Positions 47,201-55,438 of a stretch of DNA of 64,000 nt are shown one piece after another. Position numbers and translations under genes: made by a program. The notes beneath the pieces were generated by a model, which saw nothing but the letters and a program-made list of their open reading frames with translations, was not told the DNA's origin and did no database searches. Source of the stretch: JAEUMD01 sp050246945 (GTDB taxonomy: Bacteria > Pseudomonadota > Alphaproteobacteria > Rhizobiales > Hyphomicrobiaceae); the NCBI GenBank assembly GCA_050246945.1, contig JBFWVC010000005.1:124001-188000 (forward strand), read 5' to 3'. How positions within the stretch are numbered: the first letter of the stretch is position 1; every line of letters begins with the position of its first letter.

Positions 47201-47971
47201 CTATACTGCACCCTTTACCCAATAGCCCCCATAGTCATCGATGCGCACGATGGGATCGCTAATTCCGCGTTCGTCGCGAAACTGATCTATGGCCCCGCGG
47301 TTGCCCGCGAAAAGAAAATAGTCATCGACGATGATGCTGCCGCGCAGCGCTACCTTATCGTAGAGGCTGTCGAGCCCGAGCCTGGCGCTCGCGAAGGTAT
47401 CGCCATCGAGACGCAGAATCGCTAGCCTTTCAACCGAAGCGTCGGCAAGGGTCCGGGCGAAGTCCCCCACGAGAAATACAACCTGGTCATCGAGCAGCTG
47501 GTATCGCTCGAAAGCGCTCTTGACCTCATCGAGCGACACACTGAACGCAGCGACTTCCGCCAGGAACGCGGTTTCGTTGTCGGCGTCGTCGGCCGGCATG
47601 CCGCTGAAGGTATCGGCCGCGACGACGCGGCGCTCATGGACGCCGTATGCCTTGAGCACCGCGCGCATCATCATACAGGCACCGCCGCGCCATACGCCAG
47701 CTTCGAGAAAATCCCCCGGCACCCCCTCCCGGAGAACCCGCTCGCATTCCCGCCGCAGGTTCGTCATCCGCTTGAGCCCGATCATTGACGGCGCACCCGA
47801 CGGCCAGTCCCAGCCGTTGGCCCGGTGAGCCTCGTCATAGTCGTGGAGATGCTGCTGGAGCGGCGGGTCGCGATTGAGCCGGCCAACGAGGCTGTCGCAC
47901 ATGAGATCGAGGTAGGCCGCGCGCAACCGGACGACTTCGCTCTCCTCTGTCTGTCGAGGCTGGAGATCCAT
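47201..47971 (-). CDS. TylF/MycF-like O-methyltransferase
   Basis: 256 residues. FLEAGVWRGGACMMM is the SAM-binding loop, VVAADTFSGMP and LRLDGDTFAS follow, and IIVDDYF carries the metal-binding Asp pair of macrocin-type sugar O-methyltransferases. The frame extends 158 codons further up, but that part is Arg/Ser-rich and unrelated, so I start at ATG 47971. The gene is convergent with the CDP-paratose epimerase-like gene, and its presence suggests that the glycan includes an O-methylated sugar. A Crp/Fnr-type regulator gene lies 116 bases upstream on the same strand. Confidence 0.83.
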   Translation of the reverse strand: MDLQPRQTEESEVVRLRAAYLDLMCDSLVGRLNRDPPLQQHLHDYDEAHRANGWDWPSGAPSMIGLKRMTNLRRECERVLREGVPGDFLEAGVWRGGACMMMRAVLKAYGVHERRVVAADTFSGMPADDADNETAFLAEVAAFSVSLDEVKSAFERYQLLDDQVVFLVGDFARTLADASVERLAILRLDGDTFASARLGLDSLYDKVALRGSIIVDDYFLFAGNRGAIDQFRDERGISDPIVRIDDYGGYWVKGAV

Positions 47972-48087
47972 TTGAACCGACCCGTTGCGATGCTGCGACG
48001 ATCTCTTATTAGCAGACGACCACGCCACGGGCCATGGGGCGCGGAAGCCTGCCGCCAGCAGATGCGGAGCGACCGCCGCGCACCCAT

Positions 48088-48786
48088 TCAGGCGTCCGAA
48101 TCGTCGAGCGCCCTGTCGATGTTCGCGAACCGCTCCAGTGCTATCGGATCCCTGACGCTGACACGCTCGCCCTCGACCGACACGCCCAGTGCATGAAGCC
48201 CCGCAAACGCACGCGAGAGGCTCTCGGGTTTCATCCCAAGAAAGGATGCGATGACATGCTTGCGCAACGGCAGCGTGATCTCGCAAGCACCGCCATTCTC
48301 CCCGATCAGTCGCACGAGATAAGCCGCCAGACGTTGATCCGCTGACCGCAATTTGTGATCGCGAAGATATCGCACCATGTTTCGAAAGCCGCCGCCGAGC
48401 GCGACGGAAACGTTGTGCAGCAGCTTGGCGTCGCGCCTCATGCATTTCCGGAACAGCGGCGCGGGAACACTTGCGATTTCGACCTTGCCCAGCGAACGAG
48501 CCGACATCAGCGCGACGGCGTCCTTCACAACGGCCGAAAGGATGAAGCAGTCGCCCGCATACAACAATGATATGACGGCACGGCTTTCGCTCATGCTGGC
48601 AGACAACTCCACAACGCCATCGAGCACGAAATATAGATGATCTGGCCGGTCGCCCTCGAATACGATGATCGTGTCAGGCGGCACGATTTCGAACGACGAA
48701 TTGTTCAGCAGTCGATGTCGCGTGTCCGCGTTCACCCCTTTGAGAAGGTTCAGTTCCCGAACGTCGTGCGTCGCATCGCTCGCCAT
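48088..48786 (-). CDS. Crp/Fnr-family transcriptional regulator
   Basis: 232 residues. The cyclic-nucleotide-binding-type beta roll spans about 20-125 (IIVFEGDRPDHLYFVLDGVV, VISLLYAGDCFILSAVV), followed by the long dimer helix and a winged helix-turn-helix (RKHVIASFLGMKPESLSRAF). No N-terminal cysteine cluster is present, so it is not an Fnr-type iron-sulfur sensor; the roll also lacks a clear cAMP Arg/Ser pair. The effector is unknown. It may regulate the adjacent glycan locus, given that it lies directly upstream of the methyltransferase gene. Confidence 0.88.
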   Translation of the reverse strand: MASDATHDVRELNLLKGVNADTRHRLLNNSSFEIVPPDTIIVFEGDRPDHLYFVLDGVVELSASMSESRAVISLLYAGDCFILSAVVKDAVALMSARSLGKVEIASVPAPLFRKCMRRDAKLLHNVSVALGGGFRNMVRYLRDHKLRSADQRLAAYLVRLIGENGGACEITLPLRKHVIASFLGMKPESLSRAFAGLHALGVSVEGERVSVRDPIALERFANIDRALDDSDA

Positions 48787-49062
48787 GAGTAATGCTCCCA
48801 GGCTGGCGTTCGACTATAGTCGTGCGGCGCAACGGCGCATTTGACTTTTGTTAAACCGTCGATTGCAGCGCGGTCATCGAAAACGGGAAGCTCGAGAGCC
48901 GCCAGCGAGTGCGGAAATTGGGCTATCGACCAAGGCCGAAACGCCTTTATGCGCGTGGGACACTTTGACGTCTCCACATCATGACGTATCAGCGCGAAAT
49001 GAATTGGCCCGCAGGCACCGAGGTTGGATCGAATTCCGCCGTTTCCACCGCCGTCACCAGTG

Positions 49063-49887
49063 TCAGCTTTCCACGATCTGTTGCCCCTGGGTGACCTCGA
49101 TGTTGACGCCGAGCTGCTCCTCCCGCCCGCCGAACTGCGCACCCCGAACGGGAGCCGCATCACAATAGTCCGCGCCGACCGCGACTCGCACGTGCTGGTC
49201 AGTCACGCACATGCCATGTGCCGGATCGAACCCGACCCACCCGAGCCCATCGAAATGGACTTCCGCCCAGGCGTGTCCGGCCTCCTGGTCGCCCCGGTCC
49301 GTCCGCATGAAGTAACCGCTCACATATCGCGCCGGAGCACCGATCGAGCGCGCAGCCGCAATCAGGATGTGTGCGAAGTCTTGGCAAACTCCTTCCTTCC
49401 GCGCGAATGCCTCGCCCGCTGGCGTCGCTGCCGAGGTGGCGCCGAGATCGAAAGCCATGTTCTCGTAGAGAGAAGAGTTGAGCGCATGCATCGCCGCCAG
49501 CAAGTTGCCGCCCTCCGCCGCCAGATGGCCGCGGGCGAACCGCCGTAATGGTTCCGATGGCTGCGTGAGCGATGTGCCCCGGAGATAGAACGTCAGGGGA
49601 AGCTTTTCCAGCGTGCCCAGAATGATACCTCCCATGTCGCGCGTGTGAACGTCCCCCTCCGCAACGATATTGAGCTGCTTGATCGGTCCATCGATGAAGA
49701 TCAGGTGCGTGATGTTGCCGAATGCGTCTTCACTGCGGTCGAGGCGCGCGTCCACGTCAACCTCGACACGCCACCGCCGCACGAATTGTCCTTCGCTGGA
49801 ACGCGGCGTCAGACGCAGGAGTTGCAGAGCGCTCCTTGCCGGCGAGGTATAGGCATAGCTGGTCTCGTGTCGGATTCGGATGCGCAT
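49063..49887 (-). CDS. Transglutaminase-like cysteine protease-fold protein
   Basis: 274 residues. An N-terminal beta domain (MRIRIRHETSYAYTSPARSA) of the bacterial transglutaminase N-type precedes the catalytic core. The triad is visible: Cys in EGVCQDFAHI, His in AGHAWAEVHF and Asp in VGFDPAHG. No signal peptide, so cytoplasmic. It is the last gene of a compact trio with the alpha-E protein (9 bases upstream) and the circularly permuted ATP-grasp protein. This conserved set is widespread in bacteria and has been proposed to make and cut an unknown peptide; the product is not established. Confidence 0.92.
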   Translation of the reverse strand: MRIRIRHETSYAYTSPARSALQLLRLTPRSSEGQFVRRWRVEVDVDARLDRSEDAFGNITHLIFIDGPIKQLNIVAEGDVHTRDMGGIILGTLEKLPLTFYLRGTSLTQPSEPLRRFARGHLAAEGGNLLAAMHALNSSLYENMAFDLGATSAATPAGEAFARKEGVCQDFAHILIAAARSIGAPARYVSGYFMRTDRGDQEAGHAWAEVHFDGLGWVGFDPAHGMCVTDQHVRVAVGADYCDAAPVRGAQFGGREEQLGVNIEVTQGQQIVES

Positions 49888-49896
49888 TTCTACCTG

Positions 49897-50838
49897 TCAG
49901 GAAAGGTACTGCTGCGAGATGTTGCGCCCCAACTCGTTGTTGTCGGCAATGAACGCCTCCAGGAACTCGTGAAGCCCGGACTGGAAGATCCCCTCGATGT
50001 TGGCGTTGCTGAGGCGTGCCAGGGTTGCGCGCACACGCCGTTGCGAGGCACCCTGCCGGCCGTAGGCATCCGAGATTTGATCGAGATACTCGTTGATCTC
50101 CTTGTAGCACGAGACGAGCGAGCGCGGTTGCTCGGACCGGAGTATCAGGAAATCCGCAACAAGCCAGGGCTGAAGGCTTTCGCGATAGACCCAATGGAAA
50201 GAGGTCAGCGCATTGACACTGCGCAGAAGCGATGCCCACTGGAAATAATCGAGACTGCCGCCGATCAGCTCCTGCCGCGGCAGCAGCACGTGATACTTCA
50301 CGTCGAGCAGGCGGGCCATGTTGTCGGCGCGTTCGACGTAGGTGCCGAGCCGCTGGAACCAGAAATGATCGGTCCTCAGCATCGTCCGGTAGGCCGCGCC
50401 GTCAAATCGCAGCGACATCTCTTTCACCATCGCGAGGAACCGCGACAGATCGCTGGGCGACATCCGCCGCACGTCCGCTGTGCGCGTATCGTTCCATGCG
50501 TCATTGAGGATTTCCCACATCTCGCTGGTCAGCGCCGTGCGCACCGATCGCGCATTGTTTCGCGCGGTTGCTATGCAGGCAACGATCGAACTGGGATTGG
50601 CCTGCGAGCCGACGATGAAATGCAGTACGTTTGCGCGCGTCACCTCGTCATACTCTGCTTCGAAAGTAGCCGTGCAGGCCGCCGTCGATATCACCGACTC
50701 CCACTCGTTGGTCTTCCCCGAATAGTTGGAAGGAAGCCCCGCCATGCGCTGTGCGGTATCCAGGATTCGAGCGAGATTTTCCGCGCGCTCGACATAGCGC
50801 GAGAGCCAATACAGACTATCTGCCATTCGCGAAAGCAT
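49897..50838 (-). CDS. Alpha-E domain protein
   Basis: 313 residues, almost entirely alpha-helical, beginning MLSRMADSLYWLSRYVERAE, the signature of the alpha-E family. Other conserved blocks are FQRLGTYVERADNMARLLDV and FHWVYRESLQPWLVADFLIL. No catalytic residues are known for the family. It occurs with circularly permuted ATP-grasp and transglutaminase proteins, here with gaps of 6 and 9 bases, so a complex or sequential action is probable. Confidence 0.92.
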   Translation of the reverse strand: MLSRMADSLYWLSRYVERAENLARILDTAQRMAGLPSNYSGKTNEWESVISTAACTATFEAEYDEVTRANVLHFIVGSQANPSSIVACIATARNNARSVRTALTSEMWEILNDAWNDTRTADVRRMSPSDLSRFLAMVKEMSLRFDGAAYRTMLRTDHFWFQRLGTYVERADNMARLLDVKYHVLLPRQELIGGSLDYFQWASLLRSVNALTSFHWVYRESLQPWLVADFLILRSEQPRSLVSCYKEINEYLDQISDAYGRQGASQRRVRATLARLSNANIEGIFQSGLHEFLEAFIADNNELGRNISQQYLS

Positions 50839-50844
50839 TGCCGC

Positions 50845-52269
50845 TCAGACCTCTACCACCCAGGTATCTTTCGTGCCGCCGCCCTGCGACGAGTTGACGA
50901 CGAGGGAGCCTTCCGTCATCGCCACGCGTGTCAGCCCGCCAGGCACGCAGCGCACGCGATCCGAACCGCTCAACACGAAGGGCCGCAGATCGACATGGCG
51001 CGGCGCCACCCCGCTCTCGACGAAACACGGAACCGTCGACAGGGAGAGTGTTGGCTGGGCGATGAACCCAGCCGGACTGCCCCGTAGCTTTGCCGAGAAG
51101 AGGTCGCGTTGTTCGCGCGTCGAGTGCGGACCGACGAGCATGCCATAGCCGCCGGAGCCATTCACTTCCTTCACCACAAGCTTGTCGAGATTGGCCAGAA
51201 CGTACTTCAACGAGTCTGCCTCTCGGCAGCGCCATGTCGGTACGTTCTTCAGGATCGGCTCCTGGCCCAGGTAGAACTTCACGATCTCGGGCATATAACT
51301 GTAGATTGCCTTGTCGTCCGAAACACCTGTGCCGACAGCGTTGGCGATCGTGACGTTGCCCGCCTTGTAGGCTGACATGAGCCCCGGCACGCCGAGCAGC
51401 GATGCCGGGTTGAACGCAAGTGGATCGAGAAATTCGTCGTCGATGCGGCGATAGATGACGTCCACCCGCCGCGGCCCCTCGGTCGTGCGCATGTAGACGA
51501 TGCCGCTGCGCACGAACAGATCGTTTCCCTCGACGAGTTCCACACCCATCTTATCGGCAAGAAAAGAGTGCTCGTAGTATGCGGAATTAAAGGCGCCCGG
51601 CGTCAACAGCACAACAGTCGGATCGCGCGTCGCCGTCTTCGGAGCCACCGATCGCAGCGTTGCCAGCAGCGCGTCGGGATAATCGTCGACGGGCAGAACC
51701 CGTTGCTGATGAAATACGTCCGGGAGCAGCCGCATCATGGCCTCCCGGTTCTCAAGCATGTAGGAGACGCCTGAGGGCGTGCGCGCGTTGTCCTCCAGAA
51801 CGTAGAACGTCTCGGCATCAACGCGCACGACGTCGATTCCAGCTATGTGAACGAAGATTCCACCAGCTGGAACGACACCGACCATTTCCGGAGCGAAGGC
51901 CGGGTTCTGGAAAATCAGTTCCTCCGGAACAAGTCCCGCCCTTACGATTTCACGAGCGCCATATACGTCGCCTATGAAGGCGTTCAGCGCTTTGGTACGC
52001 TGCTCCAGTCCGCGCGCCAGAAAATCCCATTCGCTCGTCGTCAGCACGCGAGGGATGATGTCGAAGGGGATCAATCGCTCCGCCCCCTGGACGTCACCGT
52101 AGACATTGAAGGTGATACCAATACGCCTGAAGAAATGCTCGGCCTCCAGCTTGCGGCTGGCAATGAGCTCTCTCGACGCATTTTGGATCCACTCATGGAA
52201 GGTCGCGTAGCCCGGCCGGATGGCCCCGTCGGGACCGTACATTTCATTGAATTGCTGTTGCTCGGTCAT
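50845..52269 (-). CDS. Circularly permuted type 2 ATP-grasp protein
   Basis: 474 residues. Recognisable blocks are ITFNVYGDVQGAERLIPFDI, RVDAETFYVLEDNARTPSGV, YMLENREAMMRLLPDVF, VVLLTPGAFNSAYYEHSFLA, LVKEVNGSGGYGMLVGPHST and a late FVLSGSDRVRCVPGGLTRVA. These are the permuted ATP-grasp elements of the YgcB/CP-ATPgrasp_2 family, thought to form an amide bond using ATP. The gene is first in the operon with the alpha-E and transglutaminase genes. Confidence 0.92.
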   Translation of the reverse strand: MTEQQQFNEMYGPDGAIRPGYATFHEWIQNASRELIASRKLEAEHFFRRIGITFNVYGDVQGAERLIPFDIIPRVLTTSEWDFLARGLEQRTKALNAFIGDVYGAREIVRAGLVPEELIFQNPAFAPEMVGVVPAGGIFVHIAGIDVVRVDAETFYVLEDNARTPSGVSYMLENREAMMRLLPDVFHQQRVLPVDDYPDALLATLRSVAPKTATRDPTVVLLTPGAFNSAYYEHSFLADKMGVELVEGNDLFVRSGIVYMRTTEGPRRVDVIYRRIDDEFLDPLAFNPASLLGVPGLMSAYKAGNVTIANAVGTGVSDDKAIYSYMPEIVKFYLGQEPILKNVPTWRCREADSLKYVLANLDKLVVKEVNGSGGYGMLVGPHSTREQRDLFSAKLRGSPAGFIAQPTLSLSTVPCFVESGVAPRHVDLRPFVLSGSDRVRCVPGGLTRVAMTEGSLVVNSSQGGGTKDTWVVEV

Positions 52270-52611
52270 GACTCGATCATCGTCTGTCTTGATCGAAAGG
52301 CATCGGCTTTGATACCGCTGACGATCTAATAGGAAGTTTACCAGCCGTCGAAGGCAGCGTCCTGTTTATTGTCCCAGGAATGCCCATGAACCGAACAATC
52401 TGCTGACCAGTTCATGGTCTGTTGATCGAAGACTAGGCAATTTTTGCTCGGGGCGTTCCTTCAATCTGGCCAGCAATCGTACCCAAACCGCAGCGCATGG
52501 CGCAACGTTGGGCACATCGAATTGGACCCGGAAACTCGGGTGGGACATCAAGGCATGTCGGGCGTGAGGACCAGCACGAACCAGAAGCGCGCGCCACATG
52601 GACTCGAACGA
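52270..52611. other. Intergenic, nothing recognised
   Basis: Separates the ATP-grasp operon start from the 3' end of the IclR gene. Short frames only, no repeat or strong hairpin noticed. It presumably contains the ATP-grasp operon promoter. Confidence 0.4.
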
Positions 52612-53400
52612 TCAGTATGACCAGGTTGTCGCAATCTTCGTGGCTGCTGCTCGAAGTTGCGGAACGAAGCCAACCGCGGACTCCTTCGATATGCGCGAGT
52701 CCGGCCCATGCAGCGCCAACGCTGCCAGTGCTACACCATGTTCGTCAAGGACAGGTACGGCAACGCCGACGATACCGACGTTCTGCTCGCGATCATTGAC
52801 GGCATAGCCAAGAGTGCGAATCTCTTCGAGTTGCTTCTCCAGCACCGCGATCGAAGTGATGGTAGTCGCAGTGAAAGCCTCAAGCTTATGCGCCTTGAGC
52901 AGTCTCCTGCGCTGGTCGGGGTCCATAAAGGCAAGCATCACCTTGCCCCCCGATGTGCTGTGCGCGCGCACCCGTGAGCCAGCAGCGAGGTGGACCCTGA
53001 GCGACCACTGGCATTCGATGCGCTCGATGTAGATGAAGTCGAAATCGTCGAGCACGCCGATGTTGCAGGTCTCACCGGTCTCCGCGACCAAGTCCGACAG
53101 GATCGCCCTGACGGGTGCCGTCTGATTTCTTGAGCGCAGCGTCGCGAAGGCGAGTGTCGACAAGCGCGGCCCTACCGCATAGCGGTCACTGGCCGCGATC
53201 CTTGTGATCAGCGCGAGCGAGGTCAATTGCTGCAGCACGCGATGAATGGTCTGCCGCGGCATTCCGAGCCGCAGCGTCAATTCCGGCAGACTGATCGGCT
53301 GTGGATGATCGACAACTGCCTCGATCACCAGCACCGACTTTTCCAGGGCCGACATTCGGTCCTGCTGCAGGGCCGTCGTATCAGCGTTTTCGCTCTTCAT
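52612..53400 (-). CDS. IclR-family transcriptional regulator of the sulfonate cluster
   Basis: 262 residues. An N-terminal winged helix-turn-helix (SLPELTLRLGMPRQTIHRVL) is followed by the IclR effector domain: ETCNIGVLDDFDFIYIERIE, AHSTSGGKVMLAFM and a VNDREQNVGIVGVAVPVLDE block with the usual small-ligand contact region. The start at ATG 53400 has GGAGG five bases upstream. It is transcribed away from the tctC gene, with a 277-base shared region that holds a palindrome overlapping a TTGACA promoter. The divergent layout and shared palindromes point to local control of transport and degradation genes. The effector is unknown, perhaps the sulfonate or its CoA ester. Confidence 0.9.
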   Translation of the reverse strand: MKSENADTTALQQDRMSALEKSVLVIEAVVDHPQPISLPELTLRLGMPRQTIHRVLQQLTSLALITRIAASDRYAVGPRLSTLAFATLRSRNQTAPVRAILSDLVAETGETCNIGVLDDFDFIYIERIECQWSLRVHLAAGSRVRAHSTSGGKVMLAFMDPDQRRRLLKAHKLEAFTATTITSIAVLEKQLEEIRTLGYAVNDREQNVGIVGVAVPVLDEHGVALAALALHGPDSRISKESAVGFVPQLRAAATKIATTWSY

Positions 53401-53481
53401 TCAGTCCTCCAGGCGTCGGAGGAGTTTCTCATATTGTTCGGCTCGGTGTCGGTCATTTGCCGGAAATCGATGCGAATGGCG

Positions 53482-53527
53482 TTGACAATCGAGATTGATT
53501 GGGACGAGTATGAGACACTGTGTCCCA
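53482..53527 (+). promoter_or_regulatory. Putative promoter and IclR operator before tctC
   Basis: TTGACA stands at 53482-53487 and a weak GAGTAT 18 bases downstream at 53506-53511. The palindrome TGAGACACTGTGTCCCA at 53511-53527 begins at the last base of that -10-like box. A matching sequence (13 of 17 bases) precedes the dehydrogenase gene at 57021. A wider dyad TGGGAC...GTCCCA spans 53500-53527. Confidence 0.5.
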
Positions 53528-53677
53528 ATTTTAGTGATCATGCAATGGGAGATACAGCGGCGCGGCGGCGGCTCCTTAAAAATTTAAGGTTCGGCGCGTC
53601 TTGGGAAAATAATGAGAGGAATCGGGGACGTAAGGGTCGGAAACACGCCCGCGCCCCCTGCCAGGGAGTGACACACG

Positions 53678-54682
53678 ATGGCAATGTGTTCGGCGCGACG
53701 TTCGCTGACGGCTTTTCTGACGGTTGCCATTGCGGGTGCGGCTGCAGCCACACCTGCAATGGCGCAAGACAAATATCCATCTCGCCCGATCGACGTGATC
53801 GTCACGTTCGGACCGGGCGGCGGTGCGGATCTCATGGGACGCAAGTTCGCGCAGCTCTCTGAGCCGCTTCTGGGCGTGGCCATGCCCGTCGCCAACATCT
53901 CCGGCGCTTCCGGAAACGCGGGCCTGACGCGACTGCTCACTGATGCCGCCGACGGGCATTCGGTGGCAACCCTGATCGCGCTGTCGGTTTCTGCCTGGGC
54001 TGCCGGCATCGGCAACCACAAGCCCGACGAGTTCGCCTTCGTCGGCATGATGCAGAGCTCCCCTTCGATGCTCTTCGTCAACAAGGATAGCCCATTCAAA
54101 ACCTTCAAGGACCTTGAGGAGCACGCCAAGGCCAACCCCGGCAAACTGCGTTGCGCCACTTCGGGCTACGGCACGATGGATGACATCACGTTGAAGTATC
54201 TCGCCACCAAGGGCATCAAGATTGTCAACGTACCCTTCGCCAAGCCAGCCGAACGCTACGCTTCCGCTGTCGGCGGCCACACGGACATGATCTATGAGGA
54301 GCCGGGCGACGTTGCACAATTCCTGAAGTCCGGTGATCTGCGTCCGATCGTTGTCTTCGACGATACGCGTCACGAATCGTTCAAGGATGTGATCACTTCG
54401 AAGGAGCTGGGCCTCGACATCAACGACCTGCCCAACTTCCGTACCATCGCCGTTTCTGCAAAGACCGATCCGGCCAAGGTTGCCGCCCTTGCAGCCGCTA
54501 CCTCGAAAGTCTTGGCCACTCCCGAATGGAAGGAGTTCTGCTCAGGCACATACACCTGCACCAAGGCCCTTTCGCCGGAGGAGACAAAGGTAGCCGTCAA
54601 GAAATTCTATGAAACGGTGAAGAGCTACCTCGAGAAGTTCCCGACCACCGCCGAGGAAAAAGAAGCTTCCAAGAAGAAGTAG
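53678..54682 (+). CDS. tctC: Tripartite tricarboxylate transporter substrate-binding protein (TctC/Bug)
   Basis: 334 residues. Signal peptide about 1-29 (AFLTVAIAGAAAATPAMAQ). The Bug-type fold is clear: YPSRPIDVIVTFGPGGGADL, LMGRKFAQLSEPLL, NISGASGNAGL, then KANPGKLRCATSGYGTMDD and a domain-2 region around YASAVGGHTDMIYEE. These proteins capture carboxylates, dicarboxylates and similar anions for a secondary transporter. Position in front of tctB-tctA, sauS-like and xsc genes suggests a sulfonated carboxylate such as sulfoacetate as ligand. GGGAG nine bases before ATG 53678 supports the start. A hairpin 16 bases after the stop may raise its yield over tctBA. Confidence 0.9.
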   Translation: MAMCSARRSLTAFLTVAIAGAAAATPAMAQDKYPSRPIDVIVTFGPGGGADLMGRKFAQLSEPLLGVAMPVANISGASGNAGLTRLLTDAADGHSVATLIALSVSAWAAGIGNHKPDEFAFVGMMQSSPSMLFVNKDSPFKTFKDLEEHAKANPGKLRCATSGYGTMDDITLKYLATKGIKIVNVPFAKPAERYASAVGGHTDMIYEEPGDVAQFLKSGDLRPIVVFDDTRHESFKDVITSKELGLDINDLPNFRTIAVSAKTDPAKVAALAAATSKVLATPEWKEFCSGTYTCTKALSPEETKVAVKKFYETVKSYLEKFPTTAEEKEASKKK

Positions 54683-54697
54683 GCGATCTCGGCTTGC

Positions 54698-54725
54698 GGG
54701 CGGCGCTGCGATCATTGCGCCGCCC
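54698..54725 (+). terminator. Hairpin between tctC and tctB
   Basis: GGGCGGCGC at 54698-54706 pairs perfectly with GCGCCGCCC at 54717-54725 around a 10-base loop. There is no T-run, so it fits an mRNA-stabilising or partial terminator hairpin, as often found after binding-protein genes that need higher expression than their permeases. Confidence 0.5.
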
Positions 54726-54883
54726 GATGCATCGCCTTCTGCGCCGCCTCGAAGGCCGACGCGACGCTAAGCGATAAGAACGACCCGCTGCATGGCGGAT
54801 CCCATAATCGAACACGCAATCCGATCACCGCAGCGCGGCCTCGACTGCTGCCCGCGACAGGCATTGATTGAAGGATTCTGCCG

Positions 54884-55423
54884 ATGACGGCAAAAGGCCG
54901 ATACACCCGGCTCATCTTCCCGGTCTTCATCCTTGCGCTATGCGCGTTCTTGTGGACGCACATAGCGCTCAACCGCGCGGCCTTGGATGCGGTGCCAAGT
55001 GCGGTCGGACCGGCAGGTTGGCCGCGCGCAATGCTGGCCGGGCTCGCGCTCTTTGCAGTGCTGACGCTTTTGACCGAACTCGCCGAATGGCGCCAGACAC
55101 TGCGGCGCGGCGGCGATCCGGAGATTGAGGCGCTCGAAAAGAACGGCTCTGAGCCACTCGCCCTGGCCGGGGTCGGCGTCATACTCGCCTACGGATTCTC
55201 CATTCCCTATCTCGGCTTCGCATTTGCGACCATTCTATTCATCGCCATCTGGTGCCTCATGGGGCGAATTCGCTCGTGGTGGACCATCGGCGTCGTCTCG
55301 GTCCTCGGCACGATCGTACTGCTCTATATGTTCGTGGCGCTGGCAAAGATGCCGCTGAACCGAGGCGTGGAACCATTCAACGGCTGGACGATTTCGATCT
55401 ACCGGCTGCTCAGGATCTATTGA
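54884..55423 (+). CDS. tctB: Tripartite tricarboxylate transporter small membrane subunit TctB
   Basis: 179 residues with four hydrophobic segments (about 10-27, 44-62, 88-106, 110-150 as two close helices). This matches the TctB architecture: LIFPVFILALCAFLWTHIAL near the start and YGFSIPYLGFAFATILFIAI in the middle. AAGGA lies about 8 bases before ATG 54884. It precedes tctA by 15 bases, with a strong GAGGAGGAG for the latter, indicating one operon. Confidence 0.88.
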   Translation: MTAKGRYTRLIFPVFILALCAFLWTHIALNRAALDAVPSAVGPAGWPRAMLAGLALFAVLTLLTELAEWRQTLRRGGDPEIEALEKNGSEPLALAGVGVILAYGFSIPYLGFAFATILFIAIWCLMGRIRSWWTIGVVSVLGTIVLLYMFVALAKMPLNRGVEPFNGWTISIYRLLRIY

Positions 55424-55438
55424 GGAGGAGCAGACGCG

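Noticed and set aside
49645..51087. 480-codon plus-strand frame
   Set aside because: Antisense to the transglutaminase, alpha-E and ATP-grasp genes; His/Arg-rich composition without domains.
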